From Pelosinus fermentans (GTDB taxonomy: Bacteria > Bacillota > Negativicutes > DSM-13327), in NCBI GenBank assembly GCA_002434245.1, contig DJJR01000032.1, positions 1-32,205 on the forward strand: a stretch of DNA of 32,205 nt, given 5' to 3'. Made by a program: the position numbers and the translations under genes. The notes under the pieces were generated by a model. That model was not told the origin of the DNA. It made no database searches and was given only the letters and a program-made list of their open reading frames with translations. Below are positions 23,257 to 30,911 of this stretch, piece after piece (the stretch's first letter is position 1; the number at the start of each line of letters is the position of its first letter).

Positions 23257-24015
23257 ATGTATGATGCCATTATACTGGCTGGCGGTGAAAATAATGAACA
23301 TTTGACTAAGTTTTCATCTCAGCCGTATGAGGCGATGATTGAAATAGCTGGTAAGCCTATGGTAACCTTTGTGGCAGATGCATTGGCTGCTTCCCTCCAG
23401 GTGAAACGGATTTTTATCATGGGACCAATTCCACAATTAAAAAAATGTACCTTTCCTAAAGATACTATATTACTTGAGGGAGGCCGTACCCTTATTGAAA
23501 CGATTCAACTAGGGATCAAGGCTCTTGAACACGAGAATAAGGTATTAATCGTTACGGCTGATATTCCTCTTTTAACACCAGATGCCATTACTGATTTTCT
23601 TCGTCAATGTGACGAGGTCGAGGCGGATTTGTATTATCCGATTGTGAGTAAAGAGATCAATAATAAATGGTATCCGCAAAGCAAACGTACGTATGTGAGA
23701 TTTAAAGATGGAACCTATACTGGCGGCAATATTTTTTTGGTGAATCCGGCAATTGTACCTCAGTGCCTGACTGTAGCTGAAAGGCTGATCAATAATCGCA
23801 AGAATCCATTTAAGCTTTGCTGCTTATTAGGATGGGGATTCGTTTTACAATTTTTACTGGGTACATTAAGTTTAACTAAAGTAAAAGAAAGAGTGGAGAT
23901 CTTATTAGGTATTACCGGTTCTGTGGTTCACTCCAGCTATCCTGAGTTGGGGATTGATGTAGACAAACCCAGTGACTTAGAGTTGGTACGGACTACCTTT
24001 TCTTTCCGTATATAA
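23257..24015 (+). CDS. MobA-like NTP transferase domain protein
   Basis: A 252-residue nucleotidyltransferase-fold protein. The N-terminal AIILAGGENNEHLTKFSSQP is a modified form of the LAGGxGxRM nucleotide-binding loop, followed by KPMVTFVADAL and the metal-binding LIVTADIPLLTPDAI. Related proteins (GlmU N-domain, IspD, MobA) transfer a nucleotide to a sugar phosphate or cofactor. The loop here lacks the usual arginine (ENNEHL in place of GTRM), so activity is uncertain. The C-terminal part has a hydrophobic stretch (LCCLLGWGFVLQFLLGTL). GGGAGG precedes the ATG by about 11 bases. It lies between the FadR-type gene and purR; its substrate is unknown. Confidence 0.82.
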   Translation: MYDAIILAGGENNEHLTKFSSQPYEAMIEIAGKPMVTFVADALAASLQVKRIFIMGPIPQLKKCTFPKDTILLEGGRTLIETIQLGIKALEHENKVLIVTADIPLLTPDAITDFLRQCDEVEADLYYPIVSKEINNKWYPQSKRTYVRFKDGTYTGGNIFLVNPAIVPQCLTVAERLINNRKNPFKLCCLLGWGFVLQFLLGTLSLTKVKERVEILLGITGSVVHSSYPELGIDVDKPSDLELVRTTFSFRI

Positions 24016-24026
24016 TATAGACCAGC

Positions 24027-24055
24027 AAGACTTGGCATACGCCAAGTCTTTTCTT
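24027..24055 (+). terminator. Terminator after the NTP transferase gene
   Basis: Perfect 10-base arms AAGACTTGGC (24027-24036) and GCCAAGTCTT (24041-24050) with a 4-base loop, then TTCTT. Confidence 0.85.
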
Positions 24056-24096
24056 ATAAGCAAAAATAGAAAAAGGATACGTTTTTTAAGGAGAAC

Positions 24097-24199
24097 GTTT
24101 ACACAGAGGGCACAGAGATCCACAGAGCACGCAGTGGGTTGTAGTATGTTCGTATTCTATTGACCTTTTCTCTGTGTTCTTTGCGCCTCTGTGGTTCGT
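24097..24199. repeat. Dispersed palindromic repeat, copy 6 (CAGAG type)
   Basis: The left arm CACAGAGGGCACAGAGATCC continues CACAGAGCACGCAG, and the right arm is CTCTGTGTTCTTTGCGCCTC ending TGTGGTTCG (24170-24198). The left part is degenerate (no AACCGC edge), and AAGGAGAACGTT precedes it (24087-24098), as also near copies 1 and 7. Confidence 0.8.
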
Positions 24200-24264
24200 A
24201 TAGCCCTTTTTTTATTCTTCACAGTTCAAAATATTTTTATTTTTTATAGTTTTTTAAAAAATAG

Positions 24265-24273
24265 TGATATAAT
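24265..24273 (+). promoter_or_regulatory. Extended -10 promoter upstream of purR
   Basis: TGATATAAT (24265-24273) fits an extended -10 (TGnTATAAT) with no good -35. A perfect hairpin TTCACTTT/AAAGTGAA (24302-24325) and a PurBox-like site (24348-24360) lie between it and the gene, leaving a leader of about 105 bases. Confidence 0.5.
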
Positions 24274-24347
24274 ATAAAAAAAGTACATATCTTGCAGGTA
24301 TTTCACTTTTTGCGGAGAAAGTGAATGAAAATGTTAAAAAATATGAT

Positions 24348-24360
24348 AATATTCGGTGTT
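24348..24360 (+). promoter_or_regulatory. PurBox-like sequence before purR
   Basis: AATATTCGGTGTT matches the reverse of the Bacillus PurBox (AWWWCCGAACWWT) at 11 of 13 positions, with the central TTCGG intact. PurR represses its own gene in Bacillus, usually through paired boxes; only one is seen here. Confidence 0.3.
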
Positions 24361-24384
24361 TTTCATGATGGAGGATAGAAAGTA

Positions 24385-25194
24385 ATGACTAAGGTACGGA
24401 GAGTAGAAAGAATCGTAGCCCTCACCAAAATGCTAATGGATATGCCGGGGCATTTATTTTCATTAGGGCACTTTAGTAATTTGTTTAGTACAGCAAAGTC
24501 AACTTTAAGTGAAGATATGGTAACAATAAAACAATCTATGCAGGAATTCGGCTTAGGAACAGTGCAAACCGTATCAGGAGCATCTGGTGGCGTAAAATAT
24601 GTGCCATATCCTTCGGAGGAACGCATTAATCATATGTTGACGCAGATGGCAAAGCAGCTTTCTGATCCAGACAGGATCATTCCTGGAGGATTTTTGTACA
24701 TGTCGGATATTTTATTCACGCCTGAATTAATGATGCAGGCTGGCGAAATTTTTAGGGCAAGATTTTCCAGTGTAACCCCTGATTATGTTATGACCGTGGA
24801 AACCAAAGGCATTCCTTTAGCATTTTCCACTGCCCGGGCTTTTGGTCTGCCGCTGGTCATTGTGCGGCAAGGGAGTAAAGTTACAGAGGGACCTTCAGTA
24901 AGTATTAACTATGTAACCGGCTCTACCAAACGGATTCAAACCATGTCTCTGCCTAGACGGGCATTGCCATCCGGCTCTAAAGTACTGGTGATTGATGATT
25001 TTATGAAAGCTGGGGGTACAGCTCAGGGAATGATTGATCTGGCAAATGAGGTGGGGGCTCAAGTGGTAGGTACCGGTGTACTCATCGCAACCATTGAACC
25101 GGAAAAGAAATTAATAGAAGATTATTTGGCATTATTGATGCTCCACGATGTTGGGCAGCATACTAAGATAATTGACATTCGACCTGTATTGTAG
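24385..25194 (+). CDS. purR: Purine operon repressor PurR
   Basis: A 269-residue PurR of the Gram-positive type, unrelated to the LacI-type PurR of enterics. The N-terminal winged helix (about 1-75) reads VRRVERIVALTKMLMDMPGHLF. The phosphoribosyltransferase-like domain (about 80-269) holds the PRPP-binding motif VLVIDDFMKAGGTAQGM, so PRPP should be the effector that releases DNA. GGAGGAT precedes the ATG by 8 bases. In Bacillus it lies between ispE and spoVG-glmU, and it keeps its place ahead of glmU and prs here, prs being the gene for PRPP synthesis. Confidence 0.95.
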   Translation: MTKVRRVERIVALTKMLMDMPGHLFSLGHFSNLFSTAKSTLSEDMVTIKQSMQEFGLGTVQTVSGASGGVKYVPYPSEERINHMLTQMAKQLSDPDRIIPGGFLYMSDILFTPELMMQAGEIFRARFSSVTPDYVMTVETKGIPLAFSTARAFGLPLVIVRQGSKVTEGPSVSINYVTGSTKRIQTMSLPRRALPSGSKVLVIDDFMKAGGTAQGMIDLANEVGAQVVGTGVLIATIEPEKKLIEDYLALLMLHDVGQHTKIIDIRPVL

Positions 25195-25274
25195 AAAAGA
25201 ATTGTATATCCATTCATAAATTGGGGAAAACGAGTTAAAAATAAGAATGCTCTTACATATGGAGGAAAAGTGAT

Positions 25275-26486
25275 ATGCAAAAAAGTATTAGTTTGGCAGA
25301 TGTTCAGCAAGCTCATCAAGCAATGTACAATGTGATTCATCATACGCCTCTGGATAAAAGTGTTACATTTAGCGGTATGGCTGGTTATGATGTATATTTA
25401 AAACTAGAAAATTTGCAAAAAACAGGGTCTTTTAAATTACGTGGTGCTTATAATAAGATCCATTCTCTAACGCCAGAGGAAAAAGCGAGGGGGGTTATTG
25501 CAGCTTCTGCAGGTAATCACGCACAAGGGGTAGCTTATGCTGCCAGAATGATGAAAACAAAGGCTACGATTGTAATGCCTGAAATCGCACCTTTAGCTAA
25601 GGTGATGGCGACTAGGGGGTATGGTGCTGAAGTTGTCTTGAGTGGAACGGTGTATGATGATGCTTTTCATAAAGCCCAAGAATTAGAAGTAGAGACGGAA
25701 CAGACTTTTATTCATGCTTTTAATGATGAAGCGGTCATTGCCGGGCAAGGGACCATCGGGCTTGAAATACTCCAGGAACTCGAAGATGTTTCTGCCATCG
25801 TAGTTCCCATAGGTGGTGGAGGATTGATTGCGGGTATTGCATTAGCCGTAAAAGAATTGGCGCCCCATGTGAAAATTTATGGTGTGCAAGCTCAAGGCGC
25901 TCCGGCAATGTATATGTCGAAACATGCTCATGTGCTTAAAAGTACGCCAGATGCTTCAACAATTGCCGATGGTATTGCTGTTAAAATACCCGGCGATATT
26001 ACTTTCCCTATTGTGGATCAGTATGTGGATGATATTGTTGTAGTGGATGATGAGGCGATTGCTAGTACCATTTTAATGATGTTGGAAAGAGCAAAGTTAA
26101 TGGTAGAGGGTGCTGGAGCCATTGCTCTGGCTGCTATACTCAATCATAAAATTCCGGCCCATGGCAAAGTGGTTAGCGTGGTGTCTGGAGGAAATGTTGA
26201 TGTCAATTTCATTTCTCGCATTATTGAACGGGGACTGGTTAAGGCTGGCCGCCGTATTAAAATTTCTACGCAAATTACAGATCGCCCGGGATTATTACAG
26301 CAATTATTAACGGTAATTGCAAATTCAAGGGCAAATGTAATTGCTGTTTTTCATGATAGGGTAGAACAGAATGTGCCAATCGGGCAGGCGATTATCGAGA
26401 TTAGCTTAGAGACACGGGATGCACTGCACACGGAGCAGATTTTAACCAATTTACGTCAGCATGGGTATAGCGCTAAGATTATCTAG
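25275..26486 (+). CDS. ilvA: Threonine ammonia-lyase with ACT domain
   Basis: A 403-residue pyridoxal-phosphate enzyme that converts threonine to 2-oxobutyrate and ammonia. The PLP lysine sits in KTGSFKLRGAYNK (near residue 52), the glycine-rich phosphate loop is VVPIGGGGLIAGIA, and SAGNHAQGVAYAA and the C-terminal VVSGGNVD are also present. A single C-terminal ACT domain (about 325-403, TDRPGLLQQLLTVIANSRANV) marks the shorter regulated type, about 400 residues, rather than the 500-residue biosynthetic IlvA with two regulatory repeats. GGAGG precedes the ATG by about 8 bases. It sits between purR and glmU, where spoVG usually lies in spore formers. Confidence 0.93.
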   Translation: MQKSISLADVQQAHQAMYNVIHHTPLDKSVTFSGMAGYDVYLKLENLQKTGSFKLRGAYNKIHSLTPEEKARGVIAASAGNHAQGVAYAARMMKTKATIVMPEIAPLAKVMATRGYGAEVVLSGTVYDDAFHKAQELEVETEQTFIHAFNDEAVIAGQGTIGLEILQELEDVSAIVVPIGGGGLIAGIALAVKELAPHVKIYGVQAQGAPAMYMSKHAHVLKSTPDASTIADGIAVKIPGDITFPIVDQYVDDIVVVDDEAIASTILMMLERAKLMVEGAGAIALAAILNHKIPAHGKVVSVVSGGNVDVNFISRIIERGLVKAGRRIKISTQITDRPGLLQQLLTVIANSRANVIAVFHDRVEQNVPIGQAIIEISLETRDALHTEQILTNLRQHGYSAKII

Positions 26487-26557
26487 AATATTCATTATTA
26501 TTAAACTTTATTATTTTAGGCAGGAATGTTGAAATTGATGTCGAAAATTAAAGAAGT

Positions 26558-26690
26558 TTGGGGGGAATGGATACAAAATTCATTACCCAATGATTAGGTG
26601 AAGATCGGATAAGTTCGGCTGCGACTGGCGGTGGCGTTAAAACTCCATCGCCAATCAAGTCTTCTTTAAGAAGGAACGAGTTTGGATGGA
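26558..26690 (+). promoter_or_regulatory. Structured leader upstream of glmU (unidentified)
   Basis: The 218-base gap before glmU holds three stems in a row: an imperfect one joining GGGGAATG (26562-26569) to CATTACCC (26581-26588), a 9-pair one joining TGGCGGTGG (26626-26634) to CCATCGCCA (26645-26653), and a short CTTC/GAAG stem (26661-26673). No T tract follows. I do not recognise a known riboswitch; a GCGACTGGCG stretch recalls the ZTP (pfl) motif but the rest does not fit. Confidence 0.35.
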
Positions 26691-26704
26691 ATGGAGGAAG
26701 GTTA

Positions 26705-28066
26705 ATGTCTGATTTACTAGCGGTGGTTTTAGCGGCAGGTAAGGGTACACGAATGAAGTCGACCTTGCCCAAGGTGTTACATCAGATTGGTGGCAAGCCA
26801 ATGGTGCAGCATGTGCTGGATGCAGCTCATATGGCTGGAGCTAAAGAAAAAGTTGTAATTGTTGGCTTTGGAGCAGAATGTGTTGAAGCAACGTTAGGAA
26901 AACAAGCAGAGTTTGTTGTACAAAAGGAACAGCTGGGAACAGGCCATGCTGTTATGCAGGCCAGGGATTTTTTGCAGGAATTTGATGGGACCGTTATGGT
27001 GTTATGTGGTGATACACCCTTGCTAAAAGGAGAAACCCTTGAAAGACTCTATGCTGAACATAAAGCCGCAAACGCATCGGCTACAGTGTTAACAGCTCAC
27101 ATGGAGAATCCTACGGGCTATGGACGTGTGGTTCGTGATGCCAGCGGGCGAGTCTTAAAGATTGTAGAACAAAAAGATGCCAATAGCAGGGAACTTGCTG
27201 TTAATGAAATTAATACAGGAATTTACTGTTTTGAGCGTGCTGCTTTGTTTGAAGCATTGCAGAATACCAATTGCGATAATATGCAGGGCGAGTATTACTT
27301 AACTGATGTAATTGGTATATTAGCTACATCTCATGCTAAGGTGTGGGCTGTTGGAGTAGATGATTTCCAGGAAACACTTGGAATTAATTCTCGTATGCAA
27401 TTAGCTGAAGCAGAAAAGATCTTTAGAAAGCGGAAGTTAAAGGAATTGATGGATCATGGTGTTACCATCATGGATATTGACAGTACCTTTATTGACCAGG
27501 AAGTTTCTATCGGTGCTGATACTGTAATTTATCCTTTTACATGGATTGAAGGATCTACGGTGATTGGAGAAAATTGTCAGATCGGGCCAAATAGCCGTAT
27601 TCAAAATAGCAAGATTGGCGATTGCGCTACCTTGCATTTTATCTATGCCCATGATTGCGAAGTGGGTGATGATGCGATAGTCGGTCCTTATGTTCACTTG
27701 CGGCCCAATACGGTGTTAGCAAAGGGTGTCAAAATTGGTAATTTTGTAGAGGTTAAGAATTCTCAAGTTGGAGTAGGGAGTAAGATTCCCCATTTAAGCT
27801 ATATTGGTGATACGGATATGGGAAACAAAGTTAATATTGGATCAGGCACCATAACGGTAAATTATGATGGTAAGAACAAGAATCGCACTACGATTGAGGA
27901 TGGAGCTTTTATTGGTTGTAATACCAATTTAGTAGCACCTGTGACGGTAGGGAAAGGTGCGTATGTAGCTGCGGGATCAACAATTACGAAGAATGTGCCA
28001 GCAGACGCATTAGGTGTAGCCAGATCTCGCCAAAGCAATATTGAGGGCTGGGTAACCAAGAAATAG
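26705..28066 (+). CDS. glmU: Bifunctional UDP-N-acetylglucosamine pyrophosphorylase / glucosamine-1-phosphate N-acetyltransferase
   Basis: A 453-residue bifunctional enzyme making UDP-GlcNAc for peptidoglycan and other envelope polymers. The N-terminal uridyltransferase domain (about 1-225) starts VVLAAGKGTRMKS and shows VLCGDTPLL and NEINTGIYCF. The C-terminal left-handed beta-helix acetyltransferase (about 250-453) shows the hexapeptide pattern and the active-site region NFVEVKNS, HLSYIGDTDMG, GSGTITVNYDGKNK. GGAGGAAGG precedes the ATG by about 3-8 bases. Its place before prs and pth is the Bacillus order. Confidence 0.97.
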   Translation: MSDLLAVVLAAGKGTRMKSTLPKVLHQIGGKPMVQHVLDAAHMAGAKEKVVIVGFGAECVEATLGKQAEFVVQKEQLGTGHAVMQARDFLQEFDGTVMVLCGDTPLLKGETLERLYAEHKAANASATVLTAHMENPTGYGRVVRDASGRVLKIVEQKDANSRELAVNEINTGIYCFERAALFEALQNTNCDNMQGEYYLTDVIGILATSHAKVWAVGVDDFQETLGINSRMQLAEAEKIFRKRKLKELMDHGVTIMDIDSTFIDQEVSIGADTVIYPFTWIEGSTVIGENCQIGPNSRIQNSKIGDCATLHFIYAHDCEVGDDAIVGPYVHLRPNTVLAKGVKIGNFVEVKNSQVGVGSKIPHLSYIGDTDMGNKVNIGSGTITVNYDGKNKNRTTIEDGAFIGCNTNLVAPVTVGKGAYVAAGSTITKNVPADALGVARSRQSNIEGWVTKK

Positions 28067-28180
28067 TAACTGTTTTGCAAAAAAAATAGGTAGCATTAGA
28101 GAATCGATAATAGCCCTTTAATGCGTTTATGATAGATGTATTCTGTGACAAAAAGCATAATCAGGAGGTAACGTTTTACA

Positions 28181-29128
28181 ATGGAAGATATGAAGAGATT
28201 GCGGATTTTTTCCGGTAATGCCAATCCAGGGTTGGCCAAGGAGATTGCTGACCATTTGGGTCTTACTATGGGGAATGCTTTTGTGGGGCATTTTAACAAC
28301 GGAGAGACGCAAGTCATCATTGATGAGAGTGTGCGCGGTAAAGATGTATTTATTGTGCAACCTACTTGTAATCCTGTGAATGACAGCATGATGGAACTTT
28401 TAATTATGGTAGATGCTGCTAAACGGGCTTCTGCGCGTACAGTTACGGCGGTAATTCCTTATTATGCTTATGCGAGGCAAGATCGCAAAACCCGGGGACG
28501 TGAGCCCATTTCTGCGAAACTCATTGCGGATTTATTGACGACCGCTGGAGTGAATCGTGTCTTGACAGTGGACTTGCATGCAGGGCAGATTCAGGGATTC
28601 TTTGATATTCCTGTAGATCACATGCCGGGTGTGCCTTTATTAGCTGATTATGTTCGTTCTAAGAATTTAGATGATCTGATTGTTGTATCGCCGGATTTGG
28701 GTGGCGTTACCCGGGCGAGACAATTAGCAGATCGACTGCATGCACCGATTGCAATTATTGAAAAACGTCGTCCTATGCCTGGTGTAGCTGAGGTCATGAA
28801 TTTGATCGGCAATGTAGAAGGAAGAACCGCTGTTATGATTGATGATATTGTGGATACGGCTGGATCTTTGACAGAAGGTGCTAATGCATTAATTAAATTT
28901 GGTGCAAAGGAAGTCTATGCCTGTTGTACACATGGTGTTTTAAGTGATCCTGCTGTGGCGCGCATTGAAGCATCTACGATTAAAGAACTTGTAATTACCA
29001 ATACGATTCCTTTACCTCCAGAAAAAGAAAATGCAAAAATAAGGGTATTATCGATTGCGCCTCTTTTGGGTGAGGCCATTCTTAGGATTTTTGGTGAACT
29101 TCCAGTAAGTAGAATGTTTGACGAATAA
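28181..29128 (+). CDS. prs: Ribose-phosphate pyrophosphokinase
   Basis: A 315-residue PRPP synthase, making 5-phosphoribosyl-1-pyrophosphate from ribose 5-phosphate and ATP for purine, pyrimidine, histidine and tryptophan synthesis. Motifs include YYAYARQDRKTRGREPISAK, the divalent-cation site VDLHAGQIQGFFDIPVDH, and the PRPP loop VMIDDIVDTAGSL near residues 218-230. AGGAGGT precedes ATG 28181; ATG 28190 is a possible alternative start. It supplies the effector of PurR encoded upstream, and possibly the substrate of the PRTase domains in the Ter island. A hairpin GCATTA/TAATGC (28093-28124) lies in its leader. Confidence 0.97.
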   Translation: MEDMKRLRIFSGNANPGLAKEIADHLGLTMGNAFVGHFNNGETQVIIDESVRGKDVFIVQPTCNPVNDSMMELLIMVDAAKRASARTVTAVIPYYAYARQDRKTRGREPISAKLIADLLTTAGVNRVLTVDLHAGQIQGFFDIPVDHMPGVPLLADYVRSKNLDDLIVVSPDLGGVTRARQLADRLHAPIAIIEKRRPMPGVAEVMNLIGNVEGRTAVMIDDIVDTAGSLTEGANALIKFGAKEVYACCTHGVLSDPAVARIEASTIKELVITNTIPLPPEKENAKIRVLSIAPLLGEAILRIFGELPVSRMFDE

Positions 29129-29145
29129 TCCATATTGCAAAGAAA

Positions 29146-29174
29146 CAGGGCGCATCATGCGTCCTGCTTTTTTA
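29146..29174 (+). terminator. Terminator after prs
   Basis: CAGGGCGCA (29146-29154) pairs with TGCGTCCTG (29158-29166) including one G-U, with a 3-base loop, then CTTTTTTT. Confidence 0.88.
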
Positions 29175-29211
29175 ATCGATTGAAAAGTGGAAGTTTCTAT
29201 AAGGAGCACGT

Positions 29212-29293
29212 TAACCGCAGAGAGCGCAGAGGACACAGAGGTTTTTAACCCTATCTATCTTTTCTCTGTGTTCTCTGCGCCTCTGCGGTTCGT
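29212..29293. repeat. Dispersed palindromic repeat, copy 7 (CAGAG type)
   Basis: Left arm TTAACCGCAGAGAGCGCAGA continuing GGACACAGAGG (29211-29241), right arm CTCTGTGTTCTCTGCGCCTC ending TGCGGTTCG (about 29264-29292). Its loop TTTTTAACCCTATCTATC and the following TTTTCTCTG are identical to copy 1, 23 kb away. AAGGAGCACGTT precedes the left arm. Confidence 0.9.
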
Positions 29294-29397
29294 TTTTGGT
29301 TTTAAAGGATGTGAAGGGTTTTTATCTTTCAGCGTCCTTGTGGCTCAAGTAAGATATTCCAACCCGCGTTTCTTATGTTTTTTCTCTGTCTGTCATA

Positions 29398-29406
29398 TGA
29401 TATAAT
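29398..29406 (+). promoter_or_regulatory. Extended -10 promoter of the GNAT-deacetylase-pth operon
   Basis: TGATATAAT (29398-29406) is an extended -10, identical to the one before purR, 17 bases upstream of the first start codon. Confidence 0.55.
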
Positions 29407-29422
29407 TCCAGTAAGGTTGGTG

Positions 29423-30091
29423 ATGATAATGGAAGAGTGGGGAGCAAATAGGGAAATAAGCATAGAGCAGGCTGAACATACTGATATTTCAGCTATTGCA
29501 GCTATATTTACCGCCAGTTTTGATGAAAGTGTACGGCATCATTGCGGAGGGAAGCTGCCAAAACCCCAGGCCATGCAGGATGTATTTACATTAGTATATC
29601 AGGCAGAACCCCAGGCTGCATTAGTGGCTCGGACTTTATCAGGAAAAGTGGTTGGTTACTGCTTTGCCCCCACACAATTATCGAATCTATGGTTCAGGGC
29701 AATAGCAAGAGGGCATTTGCTGCGATGGGCGTGGCGCTGGCTAACAGGACAGTATGGTTTTGGCTTGCACCCTGTGAAGGTGATTGTCATAAACAAAATA
29801 GCATTTCTCTCTTCTGCTGTAACTCCAATGAAAAGGGCTAATGCTCGGATTTTATCCATTGCTGTAGCGCAGGAGGTTCGGGGGCAAGGGGTGGCGGGTA
29901 AGCTTTTAGACAAAGCAATTCAATATTTTTCCCAAAGAAAGGCAACCCTCGTGCGTTTGGAAGTGCGCCCTAATAATGCTGCTGCTCTTTCATTATATAA
30001 AAAATGGGATTTTATTCCTGCTGGTTATACAGAAGATTCTCAGGGCAAGTGGTTGATTATGTTTAAAGAAATGGAGCGTCATCATGTTTGA
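29423..30091 (+). CDS. GNAT family N-acetyltransferase
   Basis: A 222-residue acetyltransferase using acetyl-CoA. The C-terminal GNAT core is clear: ILSIAVAQEVRGQGVAGKLLDKAI (acetyl-CoA pyrophosphate loop QxxGxG/A) followed by VRLEVRPNNAAALSLYKKWDF. The N-terminal half (IEQAEHTDISAIAAIFTASF) gives the first strand and helix, with a basic, tryptophan-rich insert (LLRWAWRWLTG) in between. ATG 29423 follows AAGG by 6 bases; ATG 29429 is equally possible. The longer frame from 29375 would start upstream of the -10 and is rejected. It overlaps the deacetylase gene by 8 bases. The substrate is unknown. Confidence 0.87.
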   Translation: MIMEEWGANREISIEQAEHTDISAIAAIFTASFDESVRHHCGGKLPKPQAMQDVFTLVYQAEPQAALVARTLSGKVVGYCFAPTQLSNLWFRAIARGHLLRWAWRWLTGQYGFGLHPVKVIVINKIAFLSSAVTPMKRANARILSIAVAQEVRGQGVAGKLLDKAIQYFSQRKATLVRLEVRPNNAAALSLYKKWDFIPAGYTEDSQGKWLIMFKEMERHHV

Positions 30092-30911
30092 TCTAAAAAT
30101 ACGCTTGATTAATATGCTGGGACTACTAACTATAATTGTAATCGTTGGTTTAGTGCTAGATTATCGTAATGTTTTAAAAAAGCCTATGCGCATGGGAATG
30201 AGCTTAGCTATACTGGGGATTACGACGGGTATTTTTTTAACTTTGAGCGCTGTACTGCCAGAAAATGATGTGTTTGGCAGAGTGTTTTCCAATACTGAAA
30301 CTACGCAGAAGGTGGTAGCCCTTACTTTTGATGATGGTCCCTACCCGCCATATACAGAGCAAGTACTGGATGTGCTAAAAGAATATCATGTACCTGCTAC
30401 TTTCTTTGTTGTTGGGCAAAATGTAGAAAAATATCCTGAACTGGTAAAACGTATTGCTGATGAGGGACACCAGATTGGAAATCATACCTATCATCATATT
30501 GACTTATTAAAAGCAAATCGCAAGGATATTGCAAAAGAAATCGATAATACCAATAAGGCGATTCTAGCAGCTTCAGGTGTAAAACCGCACCTTATGAGGC
30601 CGCCTCATGGCTTTCGTGACCCTGTAGTCATGGAGATGATGGCAGAGCGTAACCTGAAGGTTGTGGAGTGGTCTGTTATGAGTCGTGATTGGACCAATCC
30701 GGGAGTGGATACTATTGTGGAGCGTACCGTAAAGAAAGTGAAAAATGGTTCCATTATTCTTCTGCATGACGGAGATGGCATAACGTCTCAGGCTTCTCGT
30801 ATACAAAGTGTAGAAGCGGCACGACGTATTATTCAAATTCTGTCGGCTCAAGGGTATAAATTTGTAACCGTGGATGAAATCTTAGAAAAAACGGAGGACG
30901 TGAAAGGGTGA
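30084..30911 (+). CDS. Polysaccharide deacetylase (NodB/CE4 family)
   Basis: A 275-residue membrane-anchored CE4 deacetylase. Two hydrophobic segments lie in the first 60 residues (IIVIVGLVLDY and MGMSLAILGITTGIFLTLSA); the NodB domain runs from about 74 on. Catalytic motifs: VALTFDDGPYPPYT (metal-binding and catalytic Asp), GNHTYHHIDL (metal His pair), RPPHGFRDP, EWSVMSRDW and IILLHDG. It removes acetyl groups from N-acetyl sugars in peptidoglycan or another envelope polymer outside the membrane. The ATG overlaps the GNAT gene by 8 bases, and its stop overlaps the pth start by 4 bases (GTGA), so all three are coupled. Confidence 0.93.
   Translation: MFDLKIRLINMLGLLTIIVIVGLVLDYRNVLKKPMRMGMSLAILGITTGIFLTLSAVLPENDVFGRVFSNTETTQKVVALTFDDGPYPPYTEQVLDVLKEYHVPATFFVVGQNVEKYPELVKRIADEGHQIGNHTYHHIDLLKANRKDIAKEIDNTNKAILAASGVKPHLMRPPHGFRDPVVMEMMAERNLKVVEWSVMSRDWTNPGVDTIVERTVKKVKNGSIILLHDGDGITSQASRIQSVEAARRIIQILSAQGYKFVTVDEILEKTEDVKG

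Noticed and set aside
26610..26660. ZTP (pfl) riboswitch before glmU
   Set aside because: GCGACTGGCG recalls the first half of the motif, but the conserved second half (CCGNGGAGC type) is missing and the stem geometry does not fit.
29187..29405. Small open frames over repeats (also 19216-19407, 31497-31688 and 8632-8865)
   Set aside because: Each is read through a palindromic repeat, with composition set by the repeat units and no ribosome site.
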